Shown here: positions 23,812-36,713 of the stretch, one piece after another | Position numbering within the stretch: the first letter of the stretch is position 1 | How the letters are laid out: every line of letters starts with the position of its first letter | From: Hoplostethus atlanticus | Lineage: Eukaryota > Chordata > Actinopteri > Trachichthyiformes > Trachichthyidae | Assembly: GCA_034670405.1 (NCBI GenBank) | Contig: JAXDDX010000165.1 | Location: 590,001-654,000 of the forward strand | Direction of reading: 5' to 3' | Length of the DNA: 64,000 bases | Translations under genes and position numbers: made by a program | The notes under the pieces: model-generated | The model's input: the letters and a program-made list of their open reading frames with translations, nothing else | What the model was told of the DNA's origin: nothing | Databases searched by the model: none

Positions 23812-24237
23812 TCTCATATAACCCGCTAATGCATACAATGGGAGCGCTTCATGATGCATTAGGTCTATGTGTATGATAATACTCTAATACGTTCGACCTT
23901 GCCATTCAAACTATGCACATATAGTAGCCTTAATAGAGTGAAGACCAACATAGAAAGTTGAGATTAGCTTTCTGATCGCCTCCATTTGTTGCAGAGAGTT
24001 GATTAGTTTTGGAGAGAGAGACGGAGAAACACAGTGTGGGTTTTTTGTCTGTGAGGGAGTGAGAATGAAAACGAGGGGGAGTTTTTTTTTTGTTGACTAT
24101 TACAGCCACAGCATAAAAGGCATATCGCTGCCAGTCCAACATTTTCCTGTCATCTAAACAGCATCCAAATATTCTCCTCGCCTTGATATTTTTTTTATTG
24201 GAATTTCACTGTTTGGATGTGGGTGAAGACACAAAAA

Positions 24238-24270
<33 letters not shown>

Positions 24271-25997
24271 GTAGACGTACATATTTATGAGATATCTCAC
24301 GTCTGTCACACACACACACATACGTTGACACCAATCACCTTCCTCGCAAACGCATGTACACACAACTAATCGCCCCTCACACACGCGCCTGGCAGCGGCG
24401 CGCGGCTTGGCATCCTGCGCCGACAATCAATCAATAATCCAGCGTCTTCTGACTGGGCCCAGATCTTCTTCCCCTTGCCCTCTAGTGTCTTAAATATTTA
24501 GACCGCTTGACATCAAATGCATACATGAATGCCAATGACATAGATCTCAGCCCCCCTGATCTGACACACACACACACACACACACAGAAAAGACTGGGTA
24601 TTAAAAAAGCAGGAGGATGCAGTCAAAAGCAACTCATTTGAGCAACCCGAGACTGGAGCAGAGCCCTTTGTAGTCGCTAGTTGGTTATTGTACAGTCAAG
24701 CTCCATTTTGCATTGCTTGTGGATATTGTATACAGAGAGTGATCATCTGATTGTTATTGGAGGAAACTGTCACGCTAGTCTTTGTCACGCAGAGCAAAAA
24801 AAAAGCCGAAACATCCTTTTAATGGTGGCGCCATATTGTACTTGAAAGTGTCAGAGCAGCATTTCTGGAAGCAGAAATAAGCTGCTGCAGAGTGATATTT
24901 AGCAAGGTGGCTCAAAGCCAGACCTTTTGTATTATGTTGAAGTTGCTAGCGGAAAAAATCAATTTATTGTTTGCCAAAGCATTTTTTCCCACTCAGTACT
25001 GTATATGTTGCCACGAAGCTATTGTGGTTATTACAATGTTTCTATTACTTGCAGCAAAACATCTTAATTCCACGAAATCATTCAGACTTCATTCCACAAA
25101 TTCACGAAGAGGCAGTGTGACTGGCTGAGATCTGGAGCCTTTTCTGTTTCTAACTGGCTTTTTGTGTCAGAAGTGACTTACTCCGCTCGACTCCGGCGTC
25201 CAGCCATGTGCGTCTGCAGGTTTTCCATCCACTCCATCAGCTGATGTCACTGATTAGCACACCTTCAAGCAGAGAGGCAGCAACTAATCATTTAGTTGGA
25301 AGGGAAAAACCTGCATATTCTTGGCCCCTCTGTGGCACAAAGTTGGGCACCGCTGCTCTGCACTACATCTCAAGTGTGTTCCGGATAGCGCATTACAGTG
25401 TTTGTACAGTGAATGAACCTGTGTTTTCAGAGAACGGCACACCATGTATTCATACCTGCAGAAAATAGCAGCAGTATGGAACTAAAGGGTTTTTTTCAGT
25501 CAAGGAAAAATGTCACTTTTACTGGCCCTTTTTCACATCACATCATCTGGGTCTGGGTGATGACGCAGAGTTTAAATCAGGTAGTGAGGAGTCACCCTCG
25601 TAAAACATTGAGCAGTGCATTTTAGGACACCGGGCCCTTTTTAAAGAGACATGCCCGAGATATATGTGCTAATCCAATTACATTCCTCCATGCATGATGC
25701 CATGGTGAAGGTTTTTGTTTAGGGCATTTTCATTGTTAGCGCTGCTCAGAGCCGAGGGTTGAACTATAGGCGTACAAGTCCGTGGCAAATGACCCATGAA
25801 GCAAACTGAATACAATGGAGCATGGTGCCTATGAAAGACTATGAAAGCCTCCTGGTGTTGCGTGCAAAAAGACAACAGAGACAAAATTGATATGGCTGGG
25901 GAGGAGGGTGTTTTGTGCCTTTGTGTCTTGGTAAAACACTATCGGGTTAAAGTGAAGCCATTTCATGTGTACTGATCTCTCTCTCTTTTTTTTTCAG
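23492..25997. other. Intron 7 (proximal): microsatellites, no gene
   Basis: Contains a TG run at 23777-23809 and CA runs at 24239-24268 and about 24564-24586. The rest is AT-leaning sequence in which I see no exon or clear transposon. Confidence 0.6.
23777..23809. repeat. (TG)n microsatellite
   Basis: Clean TG run of 33 bp. Confidence 0.95.
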
Positions 25998-26017
25998 GCC
26001 AGAGACGACCCGTCTAA
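25998..26017 (+). CDS. Proximal terminal coding exon (alternative end 1)
   Basis: A strong acceptor (CTCTCTTTTTTTTTCAG) precedes 25998. Joined to exon 7, a Gly codon is completed and the frame reads GQRRPV then TAA at 26015-26017. Joined to exon 6 instead, the same exon is open for longer and stops with TGA near 26095. A poly(A) signal follows at 26149, so this looks like a true transcript end. Which frame is used cannot be settled from sequence alone. Confidence 0.5.
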
Positions 26018-26175
26018 ACATAGCCATCCGTGACGGCAACCGTTTGGATGGATCGCCGTCGTCATTTTGTGTTTTTCTGGGCGAAGACGGCGCATGAATG
26101 TCACGGGAAATCTATTACCTTCCGATTTTCTTTCTTTGTTAGTGGCCCAATAAATATTTCTTTCATACAACTTTA
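26018..26175 (+). other. 3' UTR of proximal transcript end
   Basis: Sequence between the TAA at 26015 and the expected cleavage site just after AATAAA at 26149-26154. A GT/T-rich stretch at about 26180-26212 fits the downstream element of a poly(A) site. The extent is approximate. Confidence 0.5.
26149..26154 (+). terminator. Poly(A) signal AATAAA, proximal
   Basis: Canonical hexamer about 130 bases after the stop, followed within 60 bases by TTTTATCGGTGTCC and a T-run then G-run. This is the expected arrangement of a functional polyadenylation site. Confidence 0.6.
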
Positions 26176-26217
26176 ATTAACTTTTATCGGTGTCCTACTG
26201 TTTTTTTGAGGGGGGGG

Positions 26218-29200
26218 GCTAACCCGCGTCAAGATACATCAAGTGAAATGAGAGGCGAGGGACGCTCATTAGCGAGCATCTGCATGCTTTGCACGCACGA
26301 GTTGGGGGCCCCTCAACGCAAAAATTGCAAACTGTGTGCAGTTTCCAAATGAATTGAGTGATGCGTAGTAATAACAAAATCCCGTTGTGCTGTGGTGGTA
26401 GTGAAATGGCGATTATTCAACAGTGCAGTGTCATTTTTGCCAGCGGACCTTCTCATACATAATGCATCCAAATCATTGCATTTTTCCTCCACTCTGGGCT
26501 ACAATGCATATTTCATCAAGTCAGTGAAATATTAAGCACTCTTATGATTTGATATTCTCTTCCAACTGGGGATTTCAGTTTATATATTTTCTTCACATCA
26601 TTCCTGCCCTCCGCCGAGACTGAGCTTACCCCGAGATGTCTTTATTTGGTGTGTTTGTTTACTTGATGGATGTTTGATTGGCTAATGCCGGGGTAATGAT
26701 CAATGAGGCAACCAATCAATTCAAGAGATTAGGAAGGCTCAAGGCCATTGATCCATAAGAGGGCTCCCCACTGAACGACTTACTTTAGTAAAAGCACCGG
26801 TGAGAAAGACTTGCCTACCTACCCTCCTCAACCTCATATCTCAACAAACAGACATGATAATTCTATGCTATCACGATATTTTCAATTACAACCCAGAAAG
26901 GGTTTTACCTGGGCTATATGGGTTTCATCTCCTTGAGTTGTCTATAGCTATTTATTTTCAACAGTCCCCTTTGCGGCATATGGTTTTAGTCTCGTTTCGA
27001 AACCTTGCAAAGTTTTCATTATAGATTCTATCTTTGTTTTCCGCTTCGTTGTCCCAAATGTGCCATACTGTAATTTACAGTGATAGCTTGTTTAAAAAAA
27101 ATAATCTTAAACCAGCGGAACGTGATTGTTTACCGCTCTGGTAGAAATGTCAGAAGTTGTTCCTGGCTTGAAAAAGTGGGACCGTCTGAAAAGTTTCAAA
27201 AGCTGTGGTGCAAAGCCGACGTGTGTCAACGTGTCAGGAGCAACTTTTCCAACAGATGAGCCGGTGATGCCCCTCTCAGTGTCTTTTTGTAGAGTGGCAG
27301 AGGAGTATGAAAACTGAACAAGGCAACACTAAACATGTTATCCCCCACTAATCCTTTAAATTACCCAATAGTCCCCCACCTGCCAAACCCGCCCTCCCTA
27401 ACCGATTTCATATGGGGGACAATTGACCTATATATTATTATCCTTATTGTGATCTTATTGTTTTATTACATGCACATACAGGATGAAATATGATATATTT
27501 AGCAAGTGTGTGACTTTTTCTGATTGACCTCATTGTGCCAATTAGGTATTAGACCAATCTCCGTCATAAAAATCTGAGCTTTCTGAGCCCTGCCAAATTA
27601 CCTTTCCGTCTTGGCAATATCCGTTTCATTACAGTGACACTCGTATTTGAATACCAACAAGGCCGGTGTTGTCTCACCACTCGGGGTGCCAGCGCGGCAG
27701 GTGTTCAAATTCATGATATTGGCCCAGGTGCAGTTAATTTGGATAACAACTAGAAGCGGTATGAGGGAGAGGCCGTTTCACGCCGCAGTCTCAACTGCTC
27801 CTATACTGTGGTGATTCGTGACAAGGATTTGGCCACGAGTGATTTTTCTCAACCCACATGAGCTGATGTCATTAACAAAACTGCAGTAGCGTCATTCCGC
27901 GGTGCGCCGTTGAAATGCTTAACGTCTGAAATGTAAGCTACCGCACCTGCTGCTGATTGCTTTCTCCATTTCGTATCTCTCTAACAACTCAAATTGGTCG
28001 TGGAAGCGTTTGAACGGCCACTAGAAGATTCATTTCAAGCTCTCTGGTTTCCTGATGGGATAAGTTGTGTCATTTTACAACATTAGATTGTTTGATTTAG
28101 GTTTTGCAGATTATTTTGGATGTCTTTATAAGTGGGCTTAATCCTTTGTTTAGGGTGTGATGTAACCATAGCAGGCCTTATATTAGTTGTTAAGTTGTAG
28201 TAGTGAGCTATTACAGGTGATTTGATTTTATTGCATTATTTGTCAAGACGCTCACAGCTAGCAACTAGTGCAAAGCTAGTTATCACTTGTTTTTAGAATG
28301 GATAATGCACAATTATTACTTGAATTATTTATTAATTTAATTAAAAAAACAAAGTCCTGCACCAAATAAACAGGTTAATGGTCTATTTTTTGTATGGGAA
28401 TTGCTGTGTTGATCAGATCTAGATCTCTCAATTAAATGGTGTTAATTAGCATTAGCTAATTGATTTGTCGCCAAGCGCTTTGGGAGTCAACCCATTAACA
28501 TTCTCCATGATCCGAAAGAGTAGAGATTCATCGCAAGTCCCTTTTGAGAAATAAGTTTGTGTTTGAAAAGTCATTAAATGTAGTGACGAAAGCTTTATTT
28601 GGACAGGTTTCCTTTTACAGGGAGGTATCTGCCATGTCAGTAAATTTGCGGACAGCAGGACTCACCCTTGCAGCTCGTGTCGTATCGTTTGAGCACATCG
28701 CATCAACGTCAATTGCGGAAGTTATGTATGACACATGGTACAATTTTGGCGTGATGACAAGCCGTAAATGGAGTAGACACCCATTTCTGTAATTTTGGAG
28801 ACTGATTACTGAGATCTCTCATCCCGTGTGAATTGACCATTAACGTTACAGATGTCCTGTGATAGCAATTGCCTGACGCACATTGTCCGGAAAACTAATC
28901 CCGTCCGAATAGGGCTTAAGTCCCCAACTTGGCAAGAGTGGACGCTCTGAGAATTGTGACGCAACTGCCAAGCCTCTACAGCAAGGACACTGCCTCAATA
29001 AATTTACGTATTCACCTGTCCACCCATCCTATCTGTCATTAATGTCCATCTACATACCGCGCATCCATTTTTTCCCCCGTCGTCTGATCCCGCCACCCAT
29101 CCGCTGATCTATCTATGCAATCATCCATTCATCCATCTATCATTTCTATATTGTTTTTAATCATGTGATTTGCAGTCACTTCGTTCTTCATCTTCCGCAT

Positions 29201-29931
29201 CAGTCATGTGGCGAGCCCGGGAGTGGCGGTGGTGGTTGTGGTGATTGCTCAGGAAGAAGATTCACAACCTGGTTTTGCTGTGGCCTGCTATCAATCAATA
29301 GACTCACTGACACAGAGAGAGACAGAGACAGAGAGAGAGAGAGAGAGAGAATAAAAGAGAAAATACCAGAATAAAACCAACAAATGAAAGGTGCAAAAAA
29401 AAAAAAAAGAAATAGTGACATATACTTAGAAAATAATATGAAATACCTGATTTGGCCGGTGCCTTATAAAACTCATATTTCATAGATTTGAAAGCACAGC
29501 ACCAGCTCCCTACCATTCACATGCTCATGGACTCTCAGATGACTTTTAAGGATTTTTTTTCCATGGAAAATGGTGTATCCAACAAGATGAAAGGGAAGAG
29601 CTCAGCATTTTAGCTGCAGTGTGTGTGTGTGTGTTTGTGCGTCATTGTTTGTGTGTTTGCGCAGCCCCCAAGGCCTCATAATAGAAGTGTGAGACGTGAA
29701 AGAACCTCTATTCATTATCCATCAGTGTCCTACCTCAAAACAAGAGCTGGAGAGAGGGAAGGAGGAGAAGGGGATGATGGGACGGAGGATGGGGACGGAG
29801 GAGGGGGGCAGAACATGAGAGCGTAGAAAGCATTCAATTAAGACATGAACTGCAGGGTTCATTAAGCATGAGCAGGCCAATGAAAATGACCATCCATCAT
29901 GGGAGAGTGCTGTGGCAGGACTGGAAAGCAT

Positions 29932-29966
<35 letters not shown>

Positions 29967-30134
29967 AGCACTCTTACTTCAACATACTCACTTCATAAAC
30001 CATGTAGGCATACGGAATCATTGCAGAAAAAAATACTAATCCTGTTTAAAAAAAAGACTTAAAGTATTAGCCGTGCATCATATCTCAAAAACGGTGGTGA
30101 GACATCCCAATGCTGGCCTTTGAGATTCAGTGGC
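26218..30134. other. Non-coding: no gene seen
   Basis: AT-leaning sequence with short simple repeats: a (GA)n run near 29331-29350 and CA at 29934-29966. No exon with matching phase and splice sites was found. If the distal last exon at 39012 is used, this is intron. Confidence 0.6.
29934..29966. repeat. (CA)n microsatellite
   Basis: Clean CA run of about 33 bp. Confidence 0.95.
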
Positions 30135-30136
30135 TA

Positions 30137-30372
30137 CACTACAAAAATGTCAAAAACAAAAACATTTAGTCTCATGTTCACTCTTAAAATTGATTTTTCT
30201 AATCTTTCAATGCAGCGAGATAATTCCACTTGTTCCCCATGCAGCGTCACCAGTTTCTAAGCGTCAATATAACACTTGAAATGTGTCGGAAAAAGGCACA
30301 TCCCTCCACTAATATCAAGAAAATGGCACTTGACCTATAAATGACCTGCTAAAATGGATATTTTTTGCAGTG
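30137..30372. mobile_element. MITE with CACTRCAAAAA terminal inverted repeats
   Basis: The left end is CACTACAAAAATGTC. The right end is TATTTTTTGCAGTG, whose complement is CACTGCAAAAAATA. Inside are ATTTAGTCTCATGTTC and AAGAAAATGGCACTTGACC, patterns I associate with a common fish MITE family that starts and ends CACTGCAAAAA. The length is 236 bp with no coding capacity. The TA flank is present on the left only. Confidence 0.6.
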
Positions 30373-33300
30373 CATGCACTTTGAAACTCATAATCCAATA
30401 ACTGATATAAACAATAGAGTGACAAACCCGAAAAATAACAGACATACGACTGAGTAGGAAAAAGCAAACAACAAAAGGTGAAAGGAGATTCTCGCAAATC
30501 ACCAGACGTATGTGGTTGGAAACACCATGAAGATGTGTTAGCCTGAGGGCCATGCAATATGGAACGTAATACACGCCACTCGCCATATCCTGTCAGATTA
30601 AAACCAAAGACGTTGCTGCAGGTGTTTATCTCTTCAACGTGTAAATACAGAACAATTAACTGTAAAATGTGTCTGCGGGGCTCGGCTCTCCGGCTTCCTC
30701 GAGCACCCCAAGGGCACACGTGGTATGCCTCTGAGAGACGGCGGCGCTGTTGACGAGCACTCTGGTATTCACGGGATCGCTTTGCTTTCGGGCGCTATCT
30801 AGAACACATGAGGGGCCACACAGGGTGCAACCAAGTCTGTCCCACTGAGATACAAAGCAACAACAGATAGCAAATGTGAATAGTTGCGCTGTCTTCTACG
30901 GTAATCAGAGTTGCGTTTCACTTCTTTTACAGGCACCGGGGCTCTTTCTTCACAGCGAGAAATCAGAAAATCTACCCATATAAAAGCTGTTTGTGTGTGA
31001 CCTTGCCCCCCCCACCCCCCCCTCTTTTCACTCTCTATTTTAATGTGTGCTTACAGCTGGCTGCAAGTACCACTCTTGAAAAGTGGTGTACCCCTGTTGT
31101 GACACAGTTTTGCATTGCGGATGGCGAGGAACTGTGGGACACAAAAGCCTGCCTCTTCCATGTAGAGAGGATGCATTGAAAGACAAAAGGAAGAAGAAGT
31201 CGTGTAACAGGGTCAGAACATCAATACATAAAGACGTGGTATACACAGATCCTTGTGCTTTGCTTTTGGGTTTTGAGAGACTCTGAGGACTTTGGTGATG
31301 ATGGTGTGTGTGTATAGGGGAAAGTCTTACTTGTGTGTGCCATGCACTTGCTGGGAGAAAAGTGCTGTTTTTCTTTTTTCTTTTTTAATAAACTATCGTT
31401 CTCTGAGTGTTCTGAAAGTAATTGAAATAAATGCTCTCCACCAGGAGCCCTTATTTGCCAGTACTTCCCTAGAGCTAATCCAGGGATCATGTGGCTTTTC
31501 AACAAATAAACAACCCCTCCAATTGCTTAGTTTGCTTAATAGACATAGCCACTGTGATGTAAAAAAAAAAAAAAAGCTTCTTATTCTGGAGACAAACAAG
31601 TTGAAGTCGAGCTTTGCAGAGTGCACTTTGCCAGATCTCGTACAGAAATAGACCCAGCGCAACAGATGGAGCATTTTGATTGAAATACGCCTCCGTGCCT
31701 CACCTACATTAGAGTCTACCCACACTGGTTGATTCTTGTTACTGTCAAATTTGTCCGTTTAACACAACAAATACATATAATAGAGTGCCTAATTACTGTT
31801 TCTATACACATTGAACTACTCTCTGAATAGGTCAGATTATTTTGTATTGATGATTACCCTAAACTGAAAAATATAAATGACAAATCAGCGTCTACCCATT
31901 GTTTTCAAGTGTGTGGTATTTACATTTTAATTGGCTAGCAGACGTAATGATAAAAGACTGAAATCTAACTGCTGAGTATGCCTGGAACCACGGCAAGGCA
32001 ATCCGTATCCTCTAAATGTCACATCTTTGTATTTGTCTGCATAAATCGCGTTATTTCTTAATCAATCTGCGGCACACCTGAGGTATACCTGTGCTCTACC
32101 ACAGCTTCCCGAATTGTAGAGATAGATCAAAAACCCAAACAATCCCACACGTGTCTTGTTTCCACAGACTAAATATTCCCATCGGGAGTCTGAAGAGTGC
32201 ATAAGCAGTCTTTTTTCTTTTTTTCACCTAGCAAAGCGTTTAAAGACTCTGTGAGGGATTTACTTGCATCTACTCCGGGTTTACTGATCATTAATGTGAA
32301 ATTAGTTGTGATGACGTTCTAATGGCACGGGTAAAAGAATTTAAAAAAAATGCAACTTCATTTCATTTCAAATCTGGCTCCGATGATCTGCTCCATGCGT
32401 TCATTTGATCAAACTTGGGAGTTCTTGGCATCAGTTCCCAGCAAATTCATCTTTGATAAATGGGACGTTATACATCAAAGTGGGCAGAGAGAGGAAATAA
32501 TGAAATATAGAAAATGCCTCACAGGGGGCCATAGGATGCATCACCGGTGGTCGTTATTGCCGTTCATCTGACAATGACATGCTGAGATGAAGTCCTAAAT
32601 GCGTTACCTTTTAATGGTGTTTTACGGTTTATTATTAGCTCATTTATTGCAATTCCAACACTTTGAGCAGAGATAAACAAGATCAGAGTGTCATGAGTTT
32701 AAATAACACTCCCAGACATCCCAGAGGTAATTACATAGAGGTCAATGAGCAAGAAGATGACCCAAAAAAATAAATGGGCATCAGCAATCAATATGTCACG
32801 CTTACACACAGACACACACACACACACTTGTCCCTGCCAGGGAACTGGCGGCTAATCTGTGCACTCCTCTGCTCTGCTCAAACAGAACACAAAGCCCAAA
32901 TGACATTTTAATGGCCTTACTCTCTTATTAGCACCGCAGAGTCTTTGAGTGAGCAATGGGAAAATGAAGCTTTCAACCTTTCCCTTCCCTGTGTCATTTT
33001 GCCCGACGTGATCGAGGCTTCCTTTGCTATCCTTACATATTCTTCTTGTTTTTCCTCAGTTTTTTCTAAAATGTCTCATCTTTTTTTTATCATCCCCCTA
33101 TCACCCCTTTCCCACCTTGTTTTCCCTCTATATATTCATGTATAGACAGACACACACACACACTCTCAGCTACTCTCAGCCACTTGCCATTCCAATACCC
33201 CACTACTAAACCCTTTGGTTCCCACTGTGCTTGGTATTAGCTCAGTGAGAGTGTGTCTGCTAAATATGATCAGATACTTCAAGTCGACTGCATCAATGTA

Positions 33301-33970
33301 TAAGTCATAGAAAACGTCGCACCATTGCACTGGTTATTCTGTTTCCCTCGGGGGGGGCCCTCTCTCCCAGACATGAATACAAAAATAGATAGTTTGTTCA
33401 AAGGGCTTAGAACTTTTTAACGCAAAAGTGAGTAATACAATATTGATGGGTCATTGGGAACTAACGTTTCAGCTTTAGTGTGTGGGAGGACAAGTGAAAA
33501 ACAAGATAATGAATAGGCGGAGGGGTGGGAGTAAATGATCAATGATCCACCCATGTTGTCCTTAATTGGACCCAATGAACCAATGACATTGATTTGTTTA
33601 ACCTTTCACCTATGACCTCTGTGAGGGCTATTGTAAATAATTATTTGAAGTCGGGCAGCATCTCTTGTTTTTTTTTCGGACTTGATTTTTAAACAGGAAA
33701 GTGCACATGGATGCTTGACTTTGGTGCAGCATTTTTAATAGTAGACATAACTAACTCCATGAGAGTTTGTATAGTACATCACTAATATGGATGTCGCTCT
33801 TATCTATAGTCACATCACACGTGCTTGTTTAATAACCTAGTTTATGAAGTCATATTTCTAACAAAAATATAAACTATAGCAATGTGGCAAATACTCTCAT
33901 TATTGATAATTGCTGCTGTAATTCTCTTCAACTTGAGTCTCGGTCTCCATATGGGCTCCGTTACTTTTTT
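30373..33970. other. Non-coding: no gene seen
   Basis: No supportable exon or well-bounded repeat. A-runs near 31561, a few short CA runs (near 32807) and T-rich stretches occur. Open frames in this part lack coding character. Confidence 0.6.
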
Positions 33971-33984
33971 TTTTTTTTATATGT

Positions 33985-34085
33985 TAGTCATTTAGCAGAC
34001 GCTTTTATCCAAAGCGACTTACAATAATTGCAGTCAACATAGGTAGGCAAGAAAACTACTAGTCACCAGAAATCGTAAGTGCATT
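33985..34085 (-). repeat. SINE/LINE-tail type fish repeat core
   Basis: Contains CATTTAGCAGACGCTTTTAT followed by CCAAAGCGACTTACAA, a core present in very many interspersed repeats of ray-finned fish. It lies in reverse orientation to the related copy near 43996. A-rich, repetitive AACAAGAGC/CAAATAA units follow at 34140-34260. Confidence 0.65.
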
Positions 34086-34139
34086 TCCTTCCTAAACAAG
34101 CAACTAAGAGCATAACTAGTGTTAAGGTAAGAGTGCAAT

Positions 34140-34260
34140 AAGTTAGCAACCTACTATATCTTAAACAAATGAGACAAATAAGAATCAAATAAACAAGAGC
34201 TAAGACAAATAAGTGTATCAAATAAACAAGAGCCAATAACAAGAGCTCAGACAAATAATT
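34140..34260. repeat. Short tandem-like repeat of ACAAATAA / ACAAGAGC units
   Basis: The words CAAATAAACAAGAGC and AGACAAATAA recur three to four times with small changes. It is probably a degenerate minisatellite attached to the fish repeat on its left. Confidence 0.5.
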
Positions 34261-34263
34261 GAC

Positions 34264-34798
34264 TGTTAGGATCATGTTAACAGGACCCAAGTGCAAACTA
34301 CAGACACAGAGACGTAGGTAGAGAAAAAACAGGTTTTACTGGGGAATTAGTACAGGGAATGGCAAGGCAGGATGGCAAGCTGGGGAGACGGAGCTGGTGC
34401 AGGAGCAGGGTGAACGGAGCTGGGAGACAGGCAGACAGGATGACAGGCAGGGAACCAGGAAGACAGACAGGCAGGCAAGGTAGACAGTGGGTGGTAGGTC
34501 GGCAGGCGGGGAGTCGGGGAAGGAGACTGGATCTGGACACAGGATAACAGGGTTAGTCACAAGGCATAGGAGAAACTTAAAAGCGTCCGCGAAACGAGAC
34601 TGCGTGGATGGAAAGTCGGGGTTCTTATACTGGAGGAGATGACTTGATGAATCGCAGGTGTGAGAGGCAGAGCAGGTGAGCGGGAGGTGATGATGAGGCA
34701 GGGAGGAGCCGGAGTCAGGAGCCACACCCACCAACACATACACACAGGCACAGACAGGTAGAGGAACACTGCTAGGAGGCAGAAGTGGAGGGCGTGAC
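34264..34798. mobile_element. Interspersed element flanked by a 6-bp target duplication
   Basis: The segment is bounded by ATTGAC at 34258-34263 and again at 34799-34804. It starts TGTTAGGATCATGTTAACAG and ends GGAGGGCGTGAC. The interior is G/A-rich (repeated GGCAGGCA, CAGACAGG) and differs sharply from its surroundings. It has no transposase. I infer a non-autonomous mobile element; the superfamily is uncertain because the two ends are not clear inverted repeats. Confidence 0.5.
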
Positions 34799-34804
34799 AT
34801 TGAC

Positions 34805-36166
34805 GACATGTGACGACATGACGAGTTTGCCCCTCTTGACTCCCCCCCCCCCACCCCCTCACGTCGGGGAGTGGAGGAAGAGAGGGAGCGCGAACACAAA
34901 GAAGAAAAGCACTCAGGATTACCAATCCCTCCTCTGGCGGTCTTTTAATTTGTTACTGAGACACTCAGTTCCCAAGTCGCCACCATGCCTGGCGTTGAGG
35001 AGATGGAGTAGCACTTCTTATTATGACAGGAGGGATATTTTCACCTGACGGCCATAATCAGAAAACTGCTTGAATGCAGAGAGCTTCTCCTCTAATGACT
35101 CAAGCCTTTCCTCTGCACTAGCACCCATCTGATGCTGAGACGGAGATATAGTGAGTTTAAGTTTACCTCGCTGGGCAGAATGTTATCGGGAATGTGGGAG
35201 TGTGTTTTCCGAAGGCTGCTTCTGCACCCGCAAGTTGGGTCACGGGAAGATTAACACGGGACGCTAAATTATTCTCGAAAAATGAGCAGCTTCAGTCACT
35301 GAAGGTATTTCAAATACTGAATGAGACTGCTGGTGCTACGCTATGTATTTACGTTCCCCTGCAACATAACGCAGCTGGGGGATAAAAGCCGACTCGTCGC
35401 GTAGGAGTGAAAAAGCAAACAAAACAACAACTGCCATGCAGATTGAAAGCAACACACACTGTAATAAAGTGGAATGACTGGTATCACAATGTGCTAGGAT
35501 TATGTGTTTAGTTTACTACCATCAGAGAAGGTTATATAAGTTTCATAAAGTTCATTCAACATGTGAAAATATACACACATGAATCATCTGTAATGGTTGA
35601 ATGCTACATTTTAGTTTTCATTGTTGTTCTTGTTATTTACAATGTTCAAGATGCTCCAACTGCGGCTGTTGTCAGCACAGTCATGTTCGCTCCACCCCAA
35701 AAACAAAATATCGGCATCCCGAGCTTGTAATGAGAGCAACCTTCAGCTCGGATCAGCTCATCCAAATCCGGAGCTAAACCACTCCGTAAAAATATCTCCG
35801 ATCAGTGTCAACGGACAATCCCTAATTCCTTTCTAGTGACAAGGCGTGCCGTGGGAAAAGTTAGCCAGCGCCTCTCGAACGATTACAGTGTAATTCAAAC
35901 AAGCTTAGCGAGAGATAGAGTAAATCCTCTGATGTGACAAGGGACTCGTGGCAGATAACTCACAAACAGGAGGGCAGGAGACAATCTCCATGGGATTTAC
36001 GAGTCTGCGGTTGTTTTCTTCAGAGCACCGCAAGAGGAACGGGAGACGGGAGAGGAGTAAGGAGTACGGGAAGGGAAGCGAAGGATACACGAGAGGAACG
36101 TAAAGGAAGGGACAGCGAGGCGGGGGGGAGGCAGGGAGAGGTTAGGAGGGGAGGAGCAGGGCAAGA
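34805..36166. other. Non-coding: no gene seen
   Basis: Contains a C-rich run near 34843 and a purine-rich tract at about 36045-36165. No exon is supportable. Confidence 0.55.
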
Positions 36167-36411
36167 TTAAAGGTCCCATATTATGGAAAACGGCTTATTC
36201 CTGGCGCTTATACATGTTCCACAGGAAATCATTTACCTAAGCAGCTGAGAAAATTTGAAATCTGGAAGTCAACCCGTTTTTCTGTATTTTCCTTTTTCCA
36301 AAAACGGTGCCAAAGATAGGAGAAAAACAGGCCGTTTCAGAAAGTAGCCCCTTTGGACGTCATAACGGGCGCTAATCCAGCCCCTCTCAGAGCATGCCCA
36401 CGCCCAGGAGA

Positions 36412-36462
36412 ACCAATCCCATTTACGGCATTACCAATCCCATTTACGGCATTACCGTAAGC
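36412..36462. repeat. Short tandem duplication (22-bp unit)
   Basis: The unit CCAATCCCATTTACGGCATTA occurs twice head to tail inside the 1.7 kb element, just left of the nested MITE. Confidence 0.8.
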
Positions 36463-36471
36463 TGTTGCTTA

Positions 36472-36713
36472 TGGTGCATTCCATTGTACTCGGAATTCCG
36501 AGTCGGTATTCCTAACTTCCAATCTAAATGTGTTCCAGTGCATCTGCTCGGGAAAACATAATCGCCCGCAGCAAACTCATGTTTGTATGGCAAGTCTCAG
36601 AATGTTACAAGCATCTAAACTCAACATCAACTACTACAGCGCCATTAGTGAATAGAATCGGCGCATATCACATTTGGACGCCGTTTTTTCCGAGTACACT
36701 GGAATGCACCATT
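36472..36713. mobile_element. Nested MITE with GGTGCATTCCA terminal inverted repeats
   Basis: The left end is TGGTGCATTCCATTGTACTC. The right end reads GAGTACACTGGAATGCACCA, which is its inverse complement with two differences. The 242-bp interior is non-coding. It sits inside the TTAA-flanked element, so it inserted later. Confidence 0.65.

Noticed and set aside
30315-30719. 134-codon minus-strand frame
   Set aside because: It overlaps the MITE end at 30372 and shows no coding signature.
34336-34899. 187-codon minus-strand frame
   Set aside because: It lies within the purine-rich mobile element; its Ser/Leu/Pro/Cys-rich translation follows from the repeats.
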